A DNA stretch of 61,357 nt from Phycisphaerales bacterium (GTDB lineage Bacteria > Planctomycetota > Phycisphaerae > Phycisphaerales > SM1A02). Positions 26,275-34,275 of the stretch are shown in pieces. The first letter of the stretch is position 1, and every line of letters starts with the position of its first letter. The notes under the pieces were generated by a model. The model searched no databases. It worked only from the letters and a program-made list of their open reading frames with translations, and was not told the origin of the DNA. The stretch covers positions 1 to 61,357 of the forward strand of contig JABAAL010000030.1 of assembly GCA_014238785.1 (NCBI GenBank). The letters run 5' to 3'. The position numbers were made by a program, and so were the translations under genes.

Positions 26275-27696
26275 TGTAGCCCATATTTTTTGTTGAGCTA
26301 CTGCCTGAAGGCGAAACATTTCATCGCCCGTCACCGTAGTGCATCCGGCGTCAACGGCGCGTTGGATAAGCGGCGTGTTTGTAGGTGTATAGACAGTATC
26401 GATAACCAGAAGCGAACACGTAAACTCAAGCATGGGGGAGAGCGCTAACGCAGGATCGCCATGTTCATCGTTGCCACCCTTCATGCCTGCTGGCGTGCAA
26501 TTAATAAGCGTATCAATATCTAGGCAACTTTCAGGAGCGACAGAACAAGGGAGCTCGTCGGACAACTGTTCTGCTTGTGCACTGTTTCTGGTTGCAACAA
26601 AAACGTTGGCGCCAATGCCTGTCATTGCAACAATCGCAGCTCGCGCGACCCCGCCACCTCCAAGTATTAAGACACGTTTTGCGTTCGGAGCAATCAAACG
26701 CAGGGCTTCCACGTCCGTGTTGTTTCCAACGATTGTCCCATCTTTAAAAGTAACGGTATTTGTTGCTCCAGATTTCAAGCAATTTTCGTCTGCCTCGTCG
26801 ACTAGTTTACACATGTCTTCTTTGTGTGGAATTGTCACACTCGCCCCAGAAAAGTTCAAAGTCGTTGTATCGCTTAATTCAAGCACAGTTGCTTTGAGGT
26901 GTTCCCATCCTTTTGGGACTGGAAGGCGTAAGAACACCGCATTTTCACCAGCTGCTTCAAACGCAGCATTGTGAAACGCTGGGCTTCCAGAATGTTCAAC
27001 GTTGTTGCCAATGACTCCAAAAACGTTTGTTTGCATATTGATGTCATCGAAGTGGTACTGCGAACGTAGTTCAACGATCGATGGTTGCCCTGGTGCAGTT
27101 GGTTCGTTTCCCGCAACTGAGGCGAACACGGCGAAGCCGCCAAATTTCGGCGCAAGTATTCTGCTCATGACACCGTATTCGCCCATGCACATGGCAATCA
27201 TTGGCTGTTGCCTTGATTGCAACAATGAAAACGCTTCAAGATTGTCTCGCAAAGAACGAGCGCGCCAGACCATTTTTACAACGTCAATCCCATCAATATC
27301 CTGCATTGCTGCAGCTCGTTGTAACAAATCACTCGGTCTTCCCTTCATGTCATGCCACGAAAGAATAATCCCTGTCGATTCACTACTAAGCGCGTCGAGC
27401 ATGAGCGGATGTCGGGAAAGTATTTCATATTCAATGTCTATATATCTTGGTGGGTTGTCACAATTGAGTGCACTGCGGTAGATTGCGACACGATCTTCTT
27501 CATCGCCATCAAACATACCACCTTCGCTCGCGCTTCTACAGGTAACTACCGTTGGGATAGGCGAAGCAGCAAGTAACTTGGGTAACTGCTCCACGGCTTC
27601 TTCGGGGCTAAGTGCATCGACACGAATTTCTAAAAGATCCGCCCCTTGAATCTGCTCAGGAACTTCACCGTGAACAGATGCGATAATCAATGTCAT
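26266..27696 (-). CDS. aroDE: Bifunctional 3-dehydroquinate dehydratase / shikimate dehydrogenase
   Basis: 476 residues; a fusion of two consecutive shikimate-pathway steps. Residues 1-210 are type I dehydroquinate dehydratase: LLEIRVDAL, VTCRSASEGG, H115 in ILSWHDMKG, and the Schiff-base K141 in DGIDVVKMVWR. Residues about 225-476 are shikimate dehydrogenase: VFGVIGNNVEHSGSPAFHNA, K292 in VTIPHKEDM, NTD in GNNTDVEAL, and the NADP loop LGGGGVARAAIVAM. It overlaps aroC (ATGA), an aromatic amino-acid operon. Confidence 0.93.
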   Translation of the reverse strand: MTLIIASVHGEVPEQIQGADLLEIRVDALSPEEAVEQLPKLLAASPIPTVVTCRSASEGGMFDGDEEDRVAIYRSALNCDNPPRYIDIEYEILSRHPLMLDALSSESTGIILSWHDMKGRPSDLLQRAAAMQDIDGIDVVKMVWRARSLRDNLEAFSLLQSRQQPMIAMCMGEYGVMSRILAPKFGGFAVFASVAGNEPTAPGQPSIVELRSQYHFDDINMQTNVFGVIGNNVEHSGSPAFHNAAFEAAGENAVFLRLPVPKGWEHLKATVLELSDTTTLNFSGASVTIPHKEDMCKLVDEADENCLKSGATNTVTFKDGTIVGNNTDVEALRLIAPNAKRVLILGGGGVARAAIVAMTGIGANVFVATRNSAQAEQLSDELPCSVAPESCLDIDTLINCTPAGMKGGNDEHGDPALALSPMLEFTCSLLVIDTVYTPTNTPLIQRAVDAGCTTVTGDEMFRLQAVAQQKIWATSR

Positions 27697-28862
27697 GACG
27701 GAGTAATCTTTCGTGCAGCATTTGCAAATGCATCGTGCGATGCACGAACCATCTCCATTGTTGCGCCGCCAAATGATGTTAAAAACACAGCGGCAATCTC
27801 AAAACCAATGGCGTTTTCCATCACGACACTTGCAGCAGGAAGTGCGCATACATCAGAACGTTCATAATCACTTCGCGATGATTCCCCCGTTTGTAAATCA
27901 ACACTATCCATGCCTTGAAGTAGCGTTGCGATTGGTTTCATTGTTCCTCGCACAACGATTGGCATGCCGTTGCTCATGCCGCCCTCTATTCCGCCAGCAT
28001 GGTTTGTTGATCGTGTAAAGCCAAAGTGACAAGCGTCCCTCTTTTCTTTGTCAAAAATAATTGGATCGTGTACTTCTGACCCCTGAAGTTTTCCACACGT
28101 TGACCCCATGCCAATTTCTACAGCTTTAAACGCTTGGATACCCATGACAGCGCCCGCAAGTTTTGAGTCAAGTTTTTCCTGCCACGAAGTGCAAGAGCCA
28201 AGTCCGGGAGGGCAGCCAAATACGTGCGTTTCGCACAACCCGCCAACCGTATCTTTGTTTTTCTTTGCATTGCGAATGTTTTCAATTATTGCTTTGCACG
28301 AAGCGTCGTCAGGGCAATAGACAGCGGAATCATCTCGATCATCTCGGAGACCACTCCAATTTTGTGTAGTTACTTCAGTTGGAGCGATGACATCAAGCAT
28401 ACCGCGTACGAATCCGAAAACTTCGATATCAAATTCTTTAAGTAAACATCGTGCTACTGCACCTGCCGCAGTTCGTGCCGCTGTTTCGCGAGCACTGGCA
28501 CGTTCGAGTGTGTTGCGACAATCGCTCGTGAGCCATTTTAAGGAACCAGCAAGATCAGCATGTCCTGGGCGAGGTTTGTGAATAGGAGGTGTTGCTTGAA
28601 GGTCATCAAGTCGACTATCTTTGTTTGCAATTTGCAGAACGAGCGGTGCTCCTGTTGTTACACCGCAGCGAACTCCAGAAAGAAATATGACTTTATCTTC
28701 TTCGATTGCTTGGCGTCCACCGCGCCCATATCCGCCTTGCCTTCTCTTGAGCTCACTGTTGATGAAATCAATATCGAGTGTGAGTCCTGCCGGCATTCCT
28801 TCTATAAATGCAATGCCGCACGGACCGTGTGATTCTCCAGCTGTCTTGCAGGTTAATGTCAT
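27693..28862 (-). CDS. aroC: Chorismate synthase
   Basis: 389 residues. Makes chorismate from EPSP using reduced FMN. Conserved blocks are AGESHGPCGIAFIEGMPAG, RRQGGYGRGGRQAIEEDKV, SGVRCGVTTGAPL, ERASARETAARTAAGAVAR and NHAGGIEGGMSNGMPIVVRG. First gene of the aroC-aroDE pair; its start at 28862 faces the repeat-bearing spacer. Confidence 0.96.
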   Translation of the reverse strand: MTLTCKTAGESHGPCGIAFIEGMPAGLTLDIDFINSELKRRQGGYGRGGRQAIEEDKVIFLSGVRCGVTTGAPLVLQIANKDSRLDDLQATPPIHKPRPGHADLAGSLKWLTSDCRNTLERASARETAARTAAGAVARCLLKEFDIEVFGFVRGMLDVIAPTEVTTQNWSGLRDDRDDSAVYCPDDASCKAIIENIRNAKKNKDTVGGLCETHVFGCPPGLGSCTSWQEKLDSKLAGAVMGIQAFKAVEIGMGSTCGKLQGSEVHDPIIFDKEKRDACHFGFTRSTNHAGGIEGGMSNGMPIVVRGTMKPIATLLQGMDSVDLQTGESSRSDYERSDVCALPAASVVMENAIGFEIAAVFLTSFGGATMEMVRASHDAFANAARKITPS

Positions 28863-28920
28863 AGTATTGATTGTACGATTAGTTTGACCTTGCTGCTTTT
28901 GGGCCAGTTCTGAACAAATT

Positions 28921-28980
28921 AATGTGGCGCAGAGCCATGTTAATTTCTCGGAGGAAATTTTCTACTTGGAGGAATTTTTT
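28921..28980. repeat. Intergenic repeat, copy 1
   Basis: Starts AATGTGGCGCAGAGCCA. Roughly four bases in five match copy 2 by eye. It contains a palindrome (AATTTCT ... GGAAATT, one wobble pair) around CTCGGAGG and then a second CTACTTGGAGGAATTTTTT unit. The GGAGG core looks like a ribosome site, and the T-run looks terminator-like on the plus strand. Confidence 0.6.
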
Positions 28981-29099
28981 TATGAAAGAGAGCCTTTGTT
29001 CGCGGGCAGAGAGTCGCGACTATATGGCGAGTAAAGGTGTTTAAAAGGGGAAAATGTATCTTGGGTGACCGTCACATGGATTTCTGTCCTACTCGTATC

Positions 29100-29160
29100 A
29101 ATGTGGATCAGAGCCAAATTAATTCCTCGGAGGAATAAATCTACTCGGAGTAATTTTTAA
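29100..29160. repeat. Intergenic repeat, copy 2
   Basis: Starts AATGTGGATCAGAGCCA, 180 bases after copy 1 in the same orientation. It contains the perfect palindrome ATTCCTC-G-GAGGAAT and then TACTC-G-GAGTA followed by ATTTTT. The conserved palindromes despite base changes suggest that structure is what is kept. A partial relative lies at 8433-8468. Confidence 0.6.
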
Positions 29161-29193
29161 AATTGAAGGCGGAAAGGCAGGGAGGGAGAGGAG

Positions 29194-30924
29194 TTACTCG
29201 TTTGAATTATTGGAGTTTGCGAAGGTTAAATCGCCGTCTATTACATCAACTTTGATGGTGTCGCCCGATTCGTACTCTCCATTGAGGATGCCTCTAGCAA
29301 TTGGATTTTCAAGGCGATGTTGAATAACTCGCTTTAAAGGACGGGCCCCAAATTGTGGGTCGTACCCTTCGTCGCACAGCGCTTTAGTCGCATGTCGAGT
29401 AATTGTGAGCGCTAGCCCTTTGTGTTCAAGCCGGCCGCGGAGCAATCGAAGTTGGATTTCTATGATCCCCTCGAGTTGCTCACGAGTAAGTTGATGGAAT
29501 ACCACTGTTTCGTCAATGCGGTTGATAAGCTCGGGTCGCAAGGAGTGTTTTAAAATCTCAAGTACTCGCTTGCGAATTTCAGCATCGCTTTTTCCTTCTT
29601 CACTCATTGCAAGTAATTCGGATGACCCAAGGTTACTCGTCATCACGATGATGGTGTTTTTAAAATCGACAGTACGCCCATGTCCATCCGTGAGATGCCC
29701 ATCGTCAAGTACTTGCAGTAAAATGTTAGACACATCTTCGTGCGCTTTTTCCATTTCATCAAACAGCACAACGGAGTAAGGGCGCCTCCGGACAGTTTCA
29801 GTTAGTCGCCCGCCCTCTTCGTATCCAACATAACCTGGAGGAGCACCAATTAATCGTGCAACGGCATGTTGCTCCATGTACTCGCTCATGTCAATTCGAA
29901 TCAAAGCATCTTCCGTATCAAACAAAAATTCCGCAAGGGCTTTGCATAATTCAGTTTTTCCAACACCCGTTGGGCCCAAGAATAAAAAGGAACCGATGGG
30001 CCGTGACGCCTCACCCAGACCCGCACGACTTCTTCGAACGGCTTCGGATACGGCTTTGGTCGCTTCTTCCTGACCGATAACGTGCAACGCGAGCGAGTCT
30101 TCCATCTTGAGAAGTTTTTCGCGTTCGGCTTCTTCGAGTCGCGTGGCTGGAATTCCCGTCCACCTTGAAACTACCTCGGCGATTTGTTCTGCGTCCACCT
30201 CTTCGCGCACCATGTTGAGACCTTGCTCGCGGCGAACCTTGAGTTTCTCTTCGGCAGCGTGAAGTCGGTCGTCAAGTTCTCGCAACTCTCCGTATTGAAT
30301 TCGAGCGGCAGTTTCTAAATCGCCACTGCGCTGTGCTTGCTCGAGTTTGGTTTGTTTCGCATCGATTTCAACTTTGGTGGCACTTATCTCTTCAAGTTCA
30401 GCTTTTTCAATTTCCCACCGAGCAGTTATTTCATTGTTTTGTTTGCTGAAATCTGTAATTTCTGTTGCGACTTTATCAAGTCTATCTTTTGAGTCACTAT
30501 CTTTTTCTATTTTTAATGCTTCGCGTTCGATTTCAAGTTGGAGAATCCTGCGCCGAAGTTCATCAAGATCCGCTGGCATAGAGTCATTTTCAATTCGCAA
30601 CTTGCTCGACGCTTCATCAAGCAAGTCAATTGCTTTGTCGGGCAAGAATCTGTCAGCAATGTACCGGTGGCTTAGTTGCGCTGCCGCAACGAGTGCACCG
30701 TCTTGGATACGAATACCATGATGCGCTTCGTATCGTGGTTTGAGACCACGCAGAATCGCTATGGTGTCTTCGACGGATGGTTGGTCGACAACGATGGGTT
30801 GAAAACGACGTTCAAACGCTGCGTCTTTTTCAATGTATTGTTTGTACTCGTCAAGGGTGGTCGCACCGATGCAACTTAATTCACCTCGAGCAAGTGCAGG
30901 CTTGAGTAAATTACCAGCGCTCAC
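29194..30924 (-). CDS. clpB: ClpB C-terminal fragment
   Basis: Open from GTG 30924 (14 codons after the premature stop) for 576 residues. Starts [15 protein letters not shown], the rest of AAA+ domain 1, then the M-domain coiled coil (about residues 90-200 of the fragment, [20 protein letters not shown]), AAA+ domain 2 ([32 protein letters not shown]) and the C-terminal small domain ([20 protein letters not shown]). GGAAGG lies 4 bases before the GTG, so re-initiation is conceivable. Confidence 0.8.
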   Translation of the reverse strand: MSAGNLLKPALARGELSCIGATTLDEYKQYIEKDAAFERRFQPIVVDQPSVEDTIAILRGLKPRYEAHHGIRIQDGALVAAAQLSHRYIADRFLPDKAIDLLDEASSKLRIENDSMPADLDELRRRILQLEIEREALKIEKDSDSKDRLDKVATEITDFSKQNNEITARWEIEKAELEEISATKVEIDAKQTKLEQAQRSGDLETAARIQYGELRELDDRLHAAEEKLKVRREQGLNMVREEVDAEQIAEVVSRWTGIPATRLEEAEREKLLKMEDSLALHVIGQEEATKAVSEAVRRSRAGLGEASRPIGSFLFLGPTGVGKTELCKALAEFLFDTEDALIRIDMSEYMEQHAVARLIGAPPGYVGYEEGGRLTETVRRRPYSVVLFDEMEKAHEDVSNILLQVLDDGHLTDGHGRTVDFKNTIIVMTSNLGSSELLAMSEEGKSDAEIRKRVLEILKHSLRPELINRIDETVVFHQLTREQLEGIIEIQLRLLRGRLEHKGLALTITRHATKALCDEGYDPQFGARPLKRVIQHRLENPIARGILNGEYESGDTIKVDVIDGDLTFANSNNSNE

Positions 30925-30963
30925 TGCGCCTTCCGCTGCACCCGCTCCAATAATTGTGTGCAG

Positions 30964-31803
30964 TTAATCGATGAAGAGGATGATTTTTCCTTCGCTCGAA
31001 GTTACCTCACGAAGCACTGCTTTTAATCGTTCCTCAAATTCGCCACGAAATTTTGCGCCGGCAAGAAGTTGCCCAACATCGAGTGCGACTACTTTTGATT
31101 CTCGCATCGAAGAGGGGCAGTCATTATTCACGATTCGTTGCGCAAGACCTTCTGCAATTGCAGTCTTGCCAACGCCCGGCTCGCCAATCAAAACGGGGTT
31201 GTTTTTCGATCGCCTGCTTAGTACCTGCATGCACCTACGAATTTCTTCATCACGACCTATGACGGGGTCAAGCTTGCCATTGCGTGCAAGTTGGTTTAAA
31301 TCTATACCATACTTTGCTAAAGCTTCAAGTTGTGCATCTGCGTTTTCGTTATTCACGTTTGTTACTCCAGAATCTTTACGAATCATTTTGATTGCTTGTT
31401 CAATGTCACTTGACGTAACTCCGCCAAGTTCAATCGTGTCTTTTGCATCGCTTTTTACTTTAGAGAGTGTAAGAAGAAGGTGTTCCACTGTTGTATGCGA
31501 ATCGCCCATTGTTTTTGCGGTTTCAAGCGAGTCGTTAAGTATTTGCATTACGACTTGTGATGTTTGTGGATGCGCGCCCGTAACAGTTGGCATTTTGTTT
31601 AACTGTGCAGTTGCAAGTTCTGCAACACGGACAGGGTCACCGCCACCTCGTTTGATGAGGGAGCGTGTTGTTCCTGATGCATCTTCTATAAGTGCACATA
31701 GAATATGGAGCGGTGCGAGTTCTGCGTGCTTAAAGGAAGTCGCGATTGAAAGTGCTTGCGTTATTACCTGTTGTGCGAGCGTTGTAAATCGTTCCATGTC
31801 CAT
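30964..31803 (-). CDS. clpB: ClpB N-terminal fragment (to the premature stop)
   Basis: 279 residues. The Clp N-domain (residues 1-145, beginning [19 protein letters not shown]) is followed by the first part of AAA+ domain 1: [20 protein letters not shown], Walker [20 protein letters not shown] and [13 protein letters not shown]. It ends at GKIILFID, directly before the expected catalytic glutamate. As a separate product it would lack the sensor, arginine fingers and second ATPase ring, so activity is unlikely. The ATG at 31803 has an alternative two codons in. Confidence 0.85.
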   Translation of the reverse strand: MDMERFTTLAQQVITQALSIATSFKHAELAPLHILCALIEDASGTTRSLIKRGGGDPVRVAELATAQLNKMPTVTGAHPQTSQVVMQILNDSLETAKTMGDSHTTVEHLLLTLSKVKSDAKDTIELGGVTSSDIEQAIKMIRKDSGVTNVNNENADAQLEALAKYGIDLNQLARNGKLDPVIGRDEEIRRCMQVLSRRSKNNPVLIGEPGVGKTAIAEGLAQRIVNNDCPSSMRESKVVALDVGQLLAGAKFRGEFEERLKAVLREVTSSEGKIILFID

Positions 31804-31877
31804 AGTGGAATTATGACGTAAGTTGCGACTTGTTGCGAGTTAGCATCTTTATTCTGTTTAGAGTACGATTTGCGTTG

Positions 31878-32621
31878 ATGTCAAAAAAGAAAGTCCACAT
31901 CCTTCTGACTGTTTGCATTGGCCTTGTTTTCTTTGCAGTTGTAGTCTTGGTTATGTATTCGATCTTGTTTGGTGCATCCGTTTCAGGGAAATTGCACCAT
32001 AGTTTTGGCGTTGTGCCGATTGAACGGCCTGCCACGGTGCTCACCCATACCTTTCGTTTGGTAAATACGACCGATCATGAACTGCAACTTACAAGGGCAG
32101 TTCCTTCTTGCGGATGCACGACAACCGATTGGCCCAAAGAATCATTTGCTGTTGGCGAAGTAATAGAAATACCGGTGAACTTGACGCTTCGGCGCAGTCA
32201 ATTGCGTTCATCCACAGTCCGTTTGGAGTTTGATACTGGCGAAGTGGAGGTATTACGGATTGAGGGCATCGGTAGATTTATACAGCCATTGGCGATTATG
32301 CCACCAGCACCTATTCTTTATCCAAATGCAGCGCAAGGGACGCGTGCTGTTTTACGCTTGGAATGGACCAGCAATCAACGCCCGACAAAACCAATAATTG
32401 CTACTCCAAAGGGATTGCACATCGAATTCGATACCTGGACGTTGTCCACAGAGGAAAATTCGAACAAAGGGACTCCAGCGATATGGACAATTCGCATGAG
32501 GTTTACACTCGATTCTGCAGAAGTGGCGCAACAAGAATTTACAATCAAGATGGAAGGTGCTCCAGATCTTGTTGTGTTTTTCACCATTTCTGAAGCTCCT
32601 CCGGGAACAATTCGTGATTGA
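31878..32621 (+). CDS. DUF1573-containing membrane-anchored protein
   Basis: 247 residues from the ATG at 31878 (MSKKKVHILLTV). One N-terminal membrane segment (about residues 6-28) is followed by an extracytoplasmic immunoglobulin-like DUF1573 domain: HTFRLVNTTDHELQLTRA, then PSCGCTTTDWPKESFAVGE, the family's cysteine signature. The family is common in Bacteroidetes and planctomycetes and has no defined function. The frame is open upstream to 31830. Its stop overlaps the GTG start of tatD. Confidence 0.78.
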   Translation: MSKKKVHILLTVCIGLVFFAVVVLVMYSILFGASVSGKLHHSFGVVPIERPATVLTHTFRLVNTTDHELQLTRAVPSCGCTTTDWPKESFAVGEVIEIPVNLTLRRSQLRSSTVRLEFDTGEVEVLRIEGIGRFIQPLAIMPPAPILYPNAAQGTRAVLRLEWTSNQRPTKPIIATPKGLHIEFDTWTLSTEENSNKGTPAIWTIRMRFTLDSAEVAQQEFTIKMEGAPDLVVFFTISEAPPGTIRD

Positions 32622-33393
32622 TACGCATTGCCATCTGACAAGTGCCCAATTCACGGAACGTGTGGCAGATGTCATTGACGATGCTGCTCTTGCAGGGGTG
32701 CATCGGATGATCACGGTTTCTACCGATGGCGACGATGCGCTGGCTGCCCGAGAACTTGCAAATATTGATGACCGAGTATTTTTTTCGTCTGGTATCCATC
32801 CACTCCATGCTGATGGCGAGTGGAAATGGGACTATGTTCGAGCTGCGGCACAGGATGCACGATGCGTGGCGTGGGGCGAGTTGGGACTTGACCGCCATTA
32901 CGATGAACCACTCTTTGATCGTCAAATGAAATTACTTGAGGAACATCTTGCCATTATCGAAGAGGCAAAGGATGACACTCGTCCGATAATAGTACACTGT
33001 CGGCGCGCTGTAGATGATTTATTACCAATATTCGATACGAGTACGATTGACGGAGCTCGGTTTGTGTTTCATTGTTTTACGGAAACCGCAGAGGATGCTC
33101 GGAAAATCCTCGATTTGGGGGCCATGATTAGTTTTACGGGCGTTGTGACATACAAAAATGCGTCAGAAGTAGTTGCAGCAGCAGGACTTGTGCCAATTGA
33201 CCGGATGATGGTTGAAACCGATGCACCGTACCTCTCACCCGAACCAGTTCGCAAGATTCATCCAAATGAGCCTAAAAATGTTATTCACACGGCTGAATTT
33301 CTGGCGAATCTGAAGGGCGAAGATACTCGAGAATTCGAAAAAAGATTGGACGCAAACGCTGAGCGTTTTTTCCGTCTGCCTCCCCTCAAATAA
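32614..33393 (+). CDS. tatD: TatD-family metal-dependent hydrolase
   Basis: 259 residues from the GTG at 32614; this start puts VIDTHCHL, the first metal-binding motif, at the very N-terminus as in other TatD proteins. Further ligands are E in AWGELGLDRHY, H in PIIVHCRRA, H in FVFHCFTET and D in MVETDAPYLSPEP. TatD proteins act as 3'-to-5' DNases or related hydrolases. The reading frame is open upstream, but that region belongs to the DUF1573 gene. Confidence 0.9.
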   Translation: MIDTHCHLTSAQFTERVADVIDDAALAGVHRMITVSTDGDDALAARELANIDDRVFFSSGIHPLHADGEWKWDYVRAAAQDARCVAWGELGLDRHYDEPLFDRQMKLLEEHLAIIEEAKDDTRPIIVHCRRAVDDLLPIFDTSTIDGARFVFHCFTETAEDARKILDLGAMISFTGVVTYKNASEVVAAAGLVPIDRMMVETDAPYLSPEPVRKIHPNEPKNVIHTAEFLANLKGEDTREFEKRLDANAERFFRLPPLK

Positions 33394-33434
33394 TAGGTAA
33401 AAAAAGTTTATTGTTACGCATAAATTACTTTGTG

Positions 33435-33483
33435 AATTGATACTCAATCTCGCTTGATGCTACCGCTATGGACACACTATCAT
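33435..33483 (+). promoter_or_regulatory. Candidate ACIII operon promoter with Fur-like box
   Basis: AATTGATACTCAATCTC (33435-33451) matches the box at sufB in 16 of 17 bases, and the Fur consensus at 11 of 15. Immediately after it come TTGATG (33454-33459), 18 bases, TATCAT (33478-33483), a plausible -35/-10 pair. The box would sit on the -35 side, a normal repressor position. Motif match by eye only. Confidence 0.42.
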
Positions 33484-33540
33484 ACCGCTCTATCGTTATT
33501 CTTGGCCCACATAGACGGGTTTGGAATTTTTGCATCCCCT

Positions 33541-33601
33541 GTGTAAGGTCGTACAACCTTAACTTTTTTAAGACGTAAGACAAGATCCTCATCTTAAGGT
33601 T
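33541..33601 (+). promoter_or_regulatory. Structured leader upstream of actA
   Basis: AAGGT-cgtaca-ACCTT (33545-33560) is followed by AACTTTTTT, a short terminator-like element. AACCTTAA (33555-33562) can pair instead with TTAAGGTT (33594-33601), just before the ATG at 33610. Mutually exclusive pairings of this kind are found in attenuators, but they may be chance. The first element could simply terminate tatD transcripts. Confidence 0.35.
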
Positions 33602-33609
33602 TCCGCTCT

Positions 33610-34275
33610 ATGACACAACAACGTTTTGTATTCCCTCGTTGGACAAACCTTGCACTGCCGGGCATCATCATTGTTGGATCGACCGCGCCTTTATATTTTG
33701 CAATCGTTGTTGCGTATGGATTTAGCCCGCAGTCAACAGATGTTGGGTATATGCCAGAGCAACCTATTCCCTTTAGTCATAAATTACATGCGGGCGAACT
33801 TGGTTTGGATTGTCGATATTGCCATAACACCGTCGAAAAAACGCCGCATGCTGCTATCCCTCCAACCCAAACATGCATGAACTGCCATGCGCAAATTCAT
33901 CCCGAGAGCGAAAAACTGCAACCACTCTTTGAGAGTTATGAAACCGGCATGCCTGTCCCATGGGTTCGTGTGCACGATTTGCCACAGTACACGTACTTTG
34001 ATCACAGCGCCCATGTAACGCGTGGCGTAAGTTGCGTTGAGTGTCACGGCCGTATTGACACAATGGAAACGGTGTACCAGCACGAAAAATTAAGCATGGG
34101 CTGGTGCCTTGAGTGCCACAGAAACCCAGACCCGCATGTACGAAATCCCGATCTCGTAACACAACTAGAGTGGGGCATCGATATGTCCGACGCTGAAAAG
34201 ATTGCGCATAGTATTCATTGGCGCGAAATGAACAACGTAAACCCATCACAGGATTGCTCCACATGTCATCGTTGA
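33610..34275 (+). CDS. actA: ACIII subunit ActA, pentaheme cytochrome c
   Basis: 221 residues. An N-terminal membrane anchor (LPGIIIVGSTAPLYFAIVVA, about 16-35) is followed by five CxxCH heme c sites: CRYCH, CMNCH, CVECH, CLECH and CSTCH. This matches ActA of Alternative Complex III, the quinol:electron acceptor oxidoreductase that replaces cytochrome bc1. First gene of an 11-gene respiratory operon; its 3' end overlaps actB by 13 bases. Confidence 0.93.
   Translation: MTQQRFVFPRWTNLALPGIIIVGSTAPLYFAIVVAYGFSPQSTDVGYMPEQPIPFSHKLHAGELGLDCRYCHNTVEKTPHAAIPPTQTCMNCHAQIHPESEKLQPLFESYETGMPVPWVRVHDLPQYTYFDHSAHVTRGVSCVECHGRIDTMETVYQHEKLSMGWCLECHRNPDPHVRNPDLVTQLEWGIDMSDAEKIAHSIHWREMNNVNPSQDCSTCHR

Larger units (their letters stand above)
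28863..29193. other. Spacer between aroC and clpB carrying repeats
   Basis: About 330 bases between the aroC start and the clpB stop, both on the minus strand. The aroC promoter must be here, but none stands out. The region holds two diverged copies of a 60-base element (listed separately) and, after the first copy, a possible 20-residue reading frame on the plus strand (28982-29044, starting MKESLCSRAES) that is preceded by GGAGG nine bases before its ATG. That frame has no recognisable homology and may be chance. Confidence 0.4.
29194..31803 (-). pseudogene. clpB: clpB disaggregase gene interrupted by one in-frame stop
   Basis: Full-length ClpB reading frame of 869 codons broken only by TAA at codon 280 (30964-30966). 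ClpB is the AAA+ disaggregase that works with DnaK. Everything else looks intact: N-domain, Walker A1 [13 protein letters not shown]-domain coiled coil, Walker A2 [10 protein letters not shown], Walker B2 [10 protein letters not shown] and a normal C-terminus. The stop falls where the family has the Walker B glutamate (FID-E-LHT), so a GAA-to-TAA change explains it. It could be a recent inactivating mutation, a sequencing error, or read-through. The fragments are listed separately. Confidence 0.8.

Noticed and set aside
30971..31816. 281-codon open frame on the plus strand opposite clpB
   Set aside because: It is the antisense shadow of a strongly conserved gene; its translation is Ser/Arg-rich low-complexity sequence without motifs or a ribosome site.
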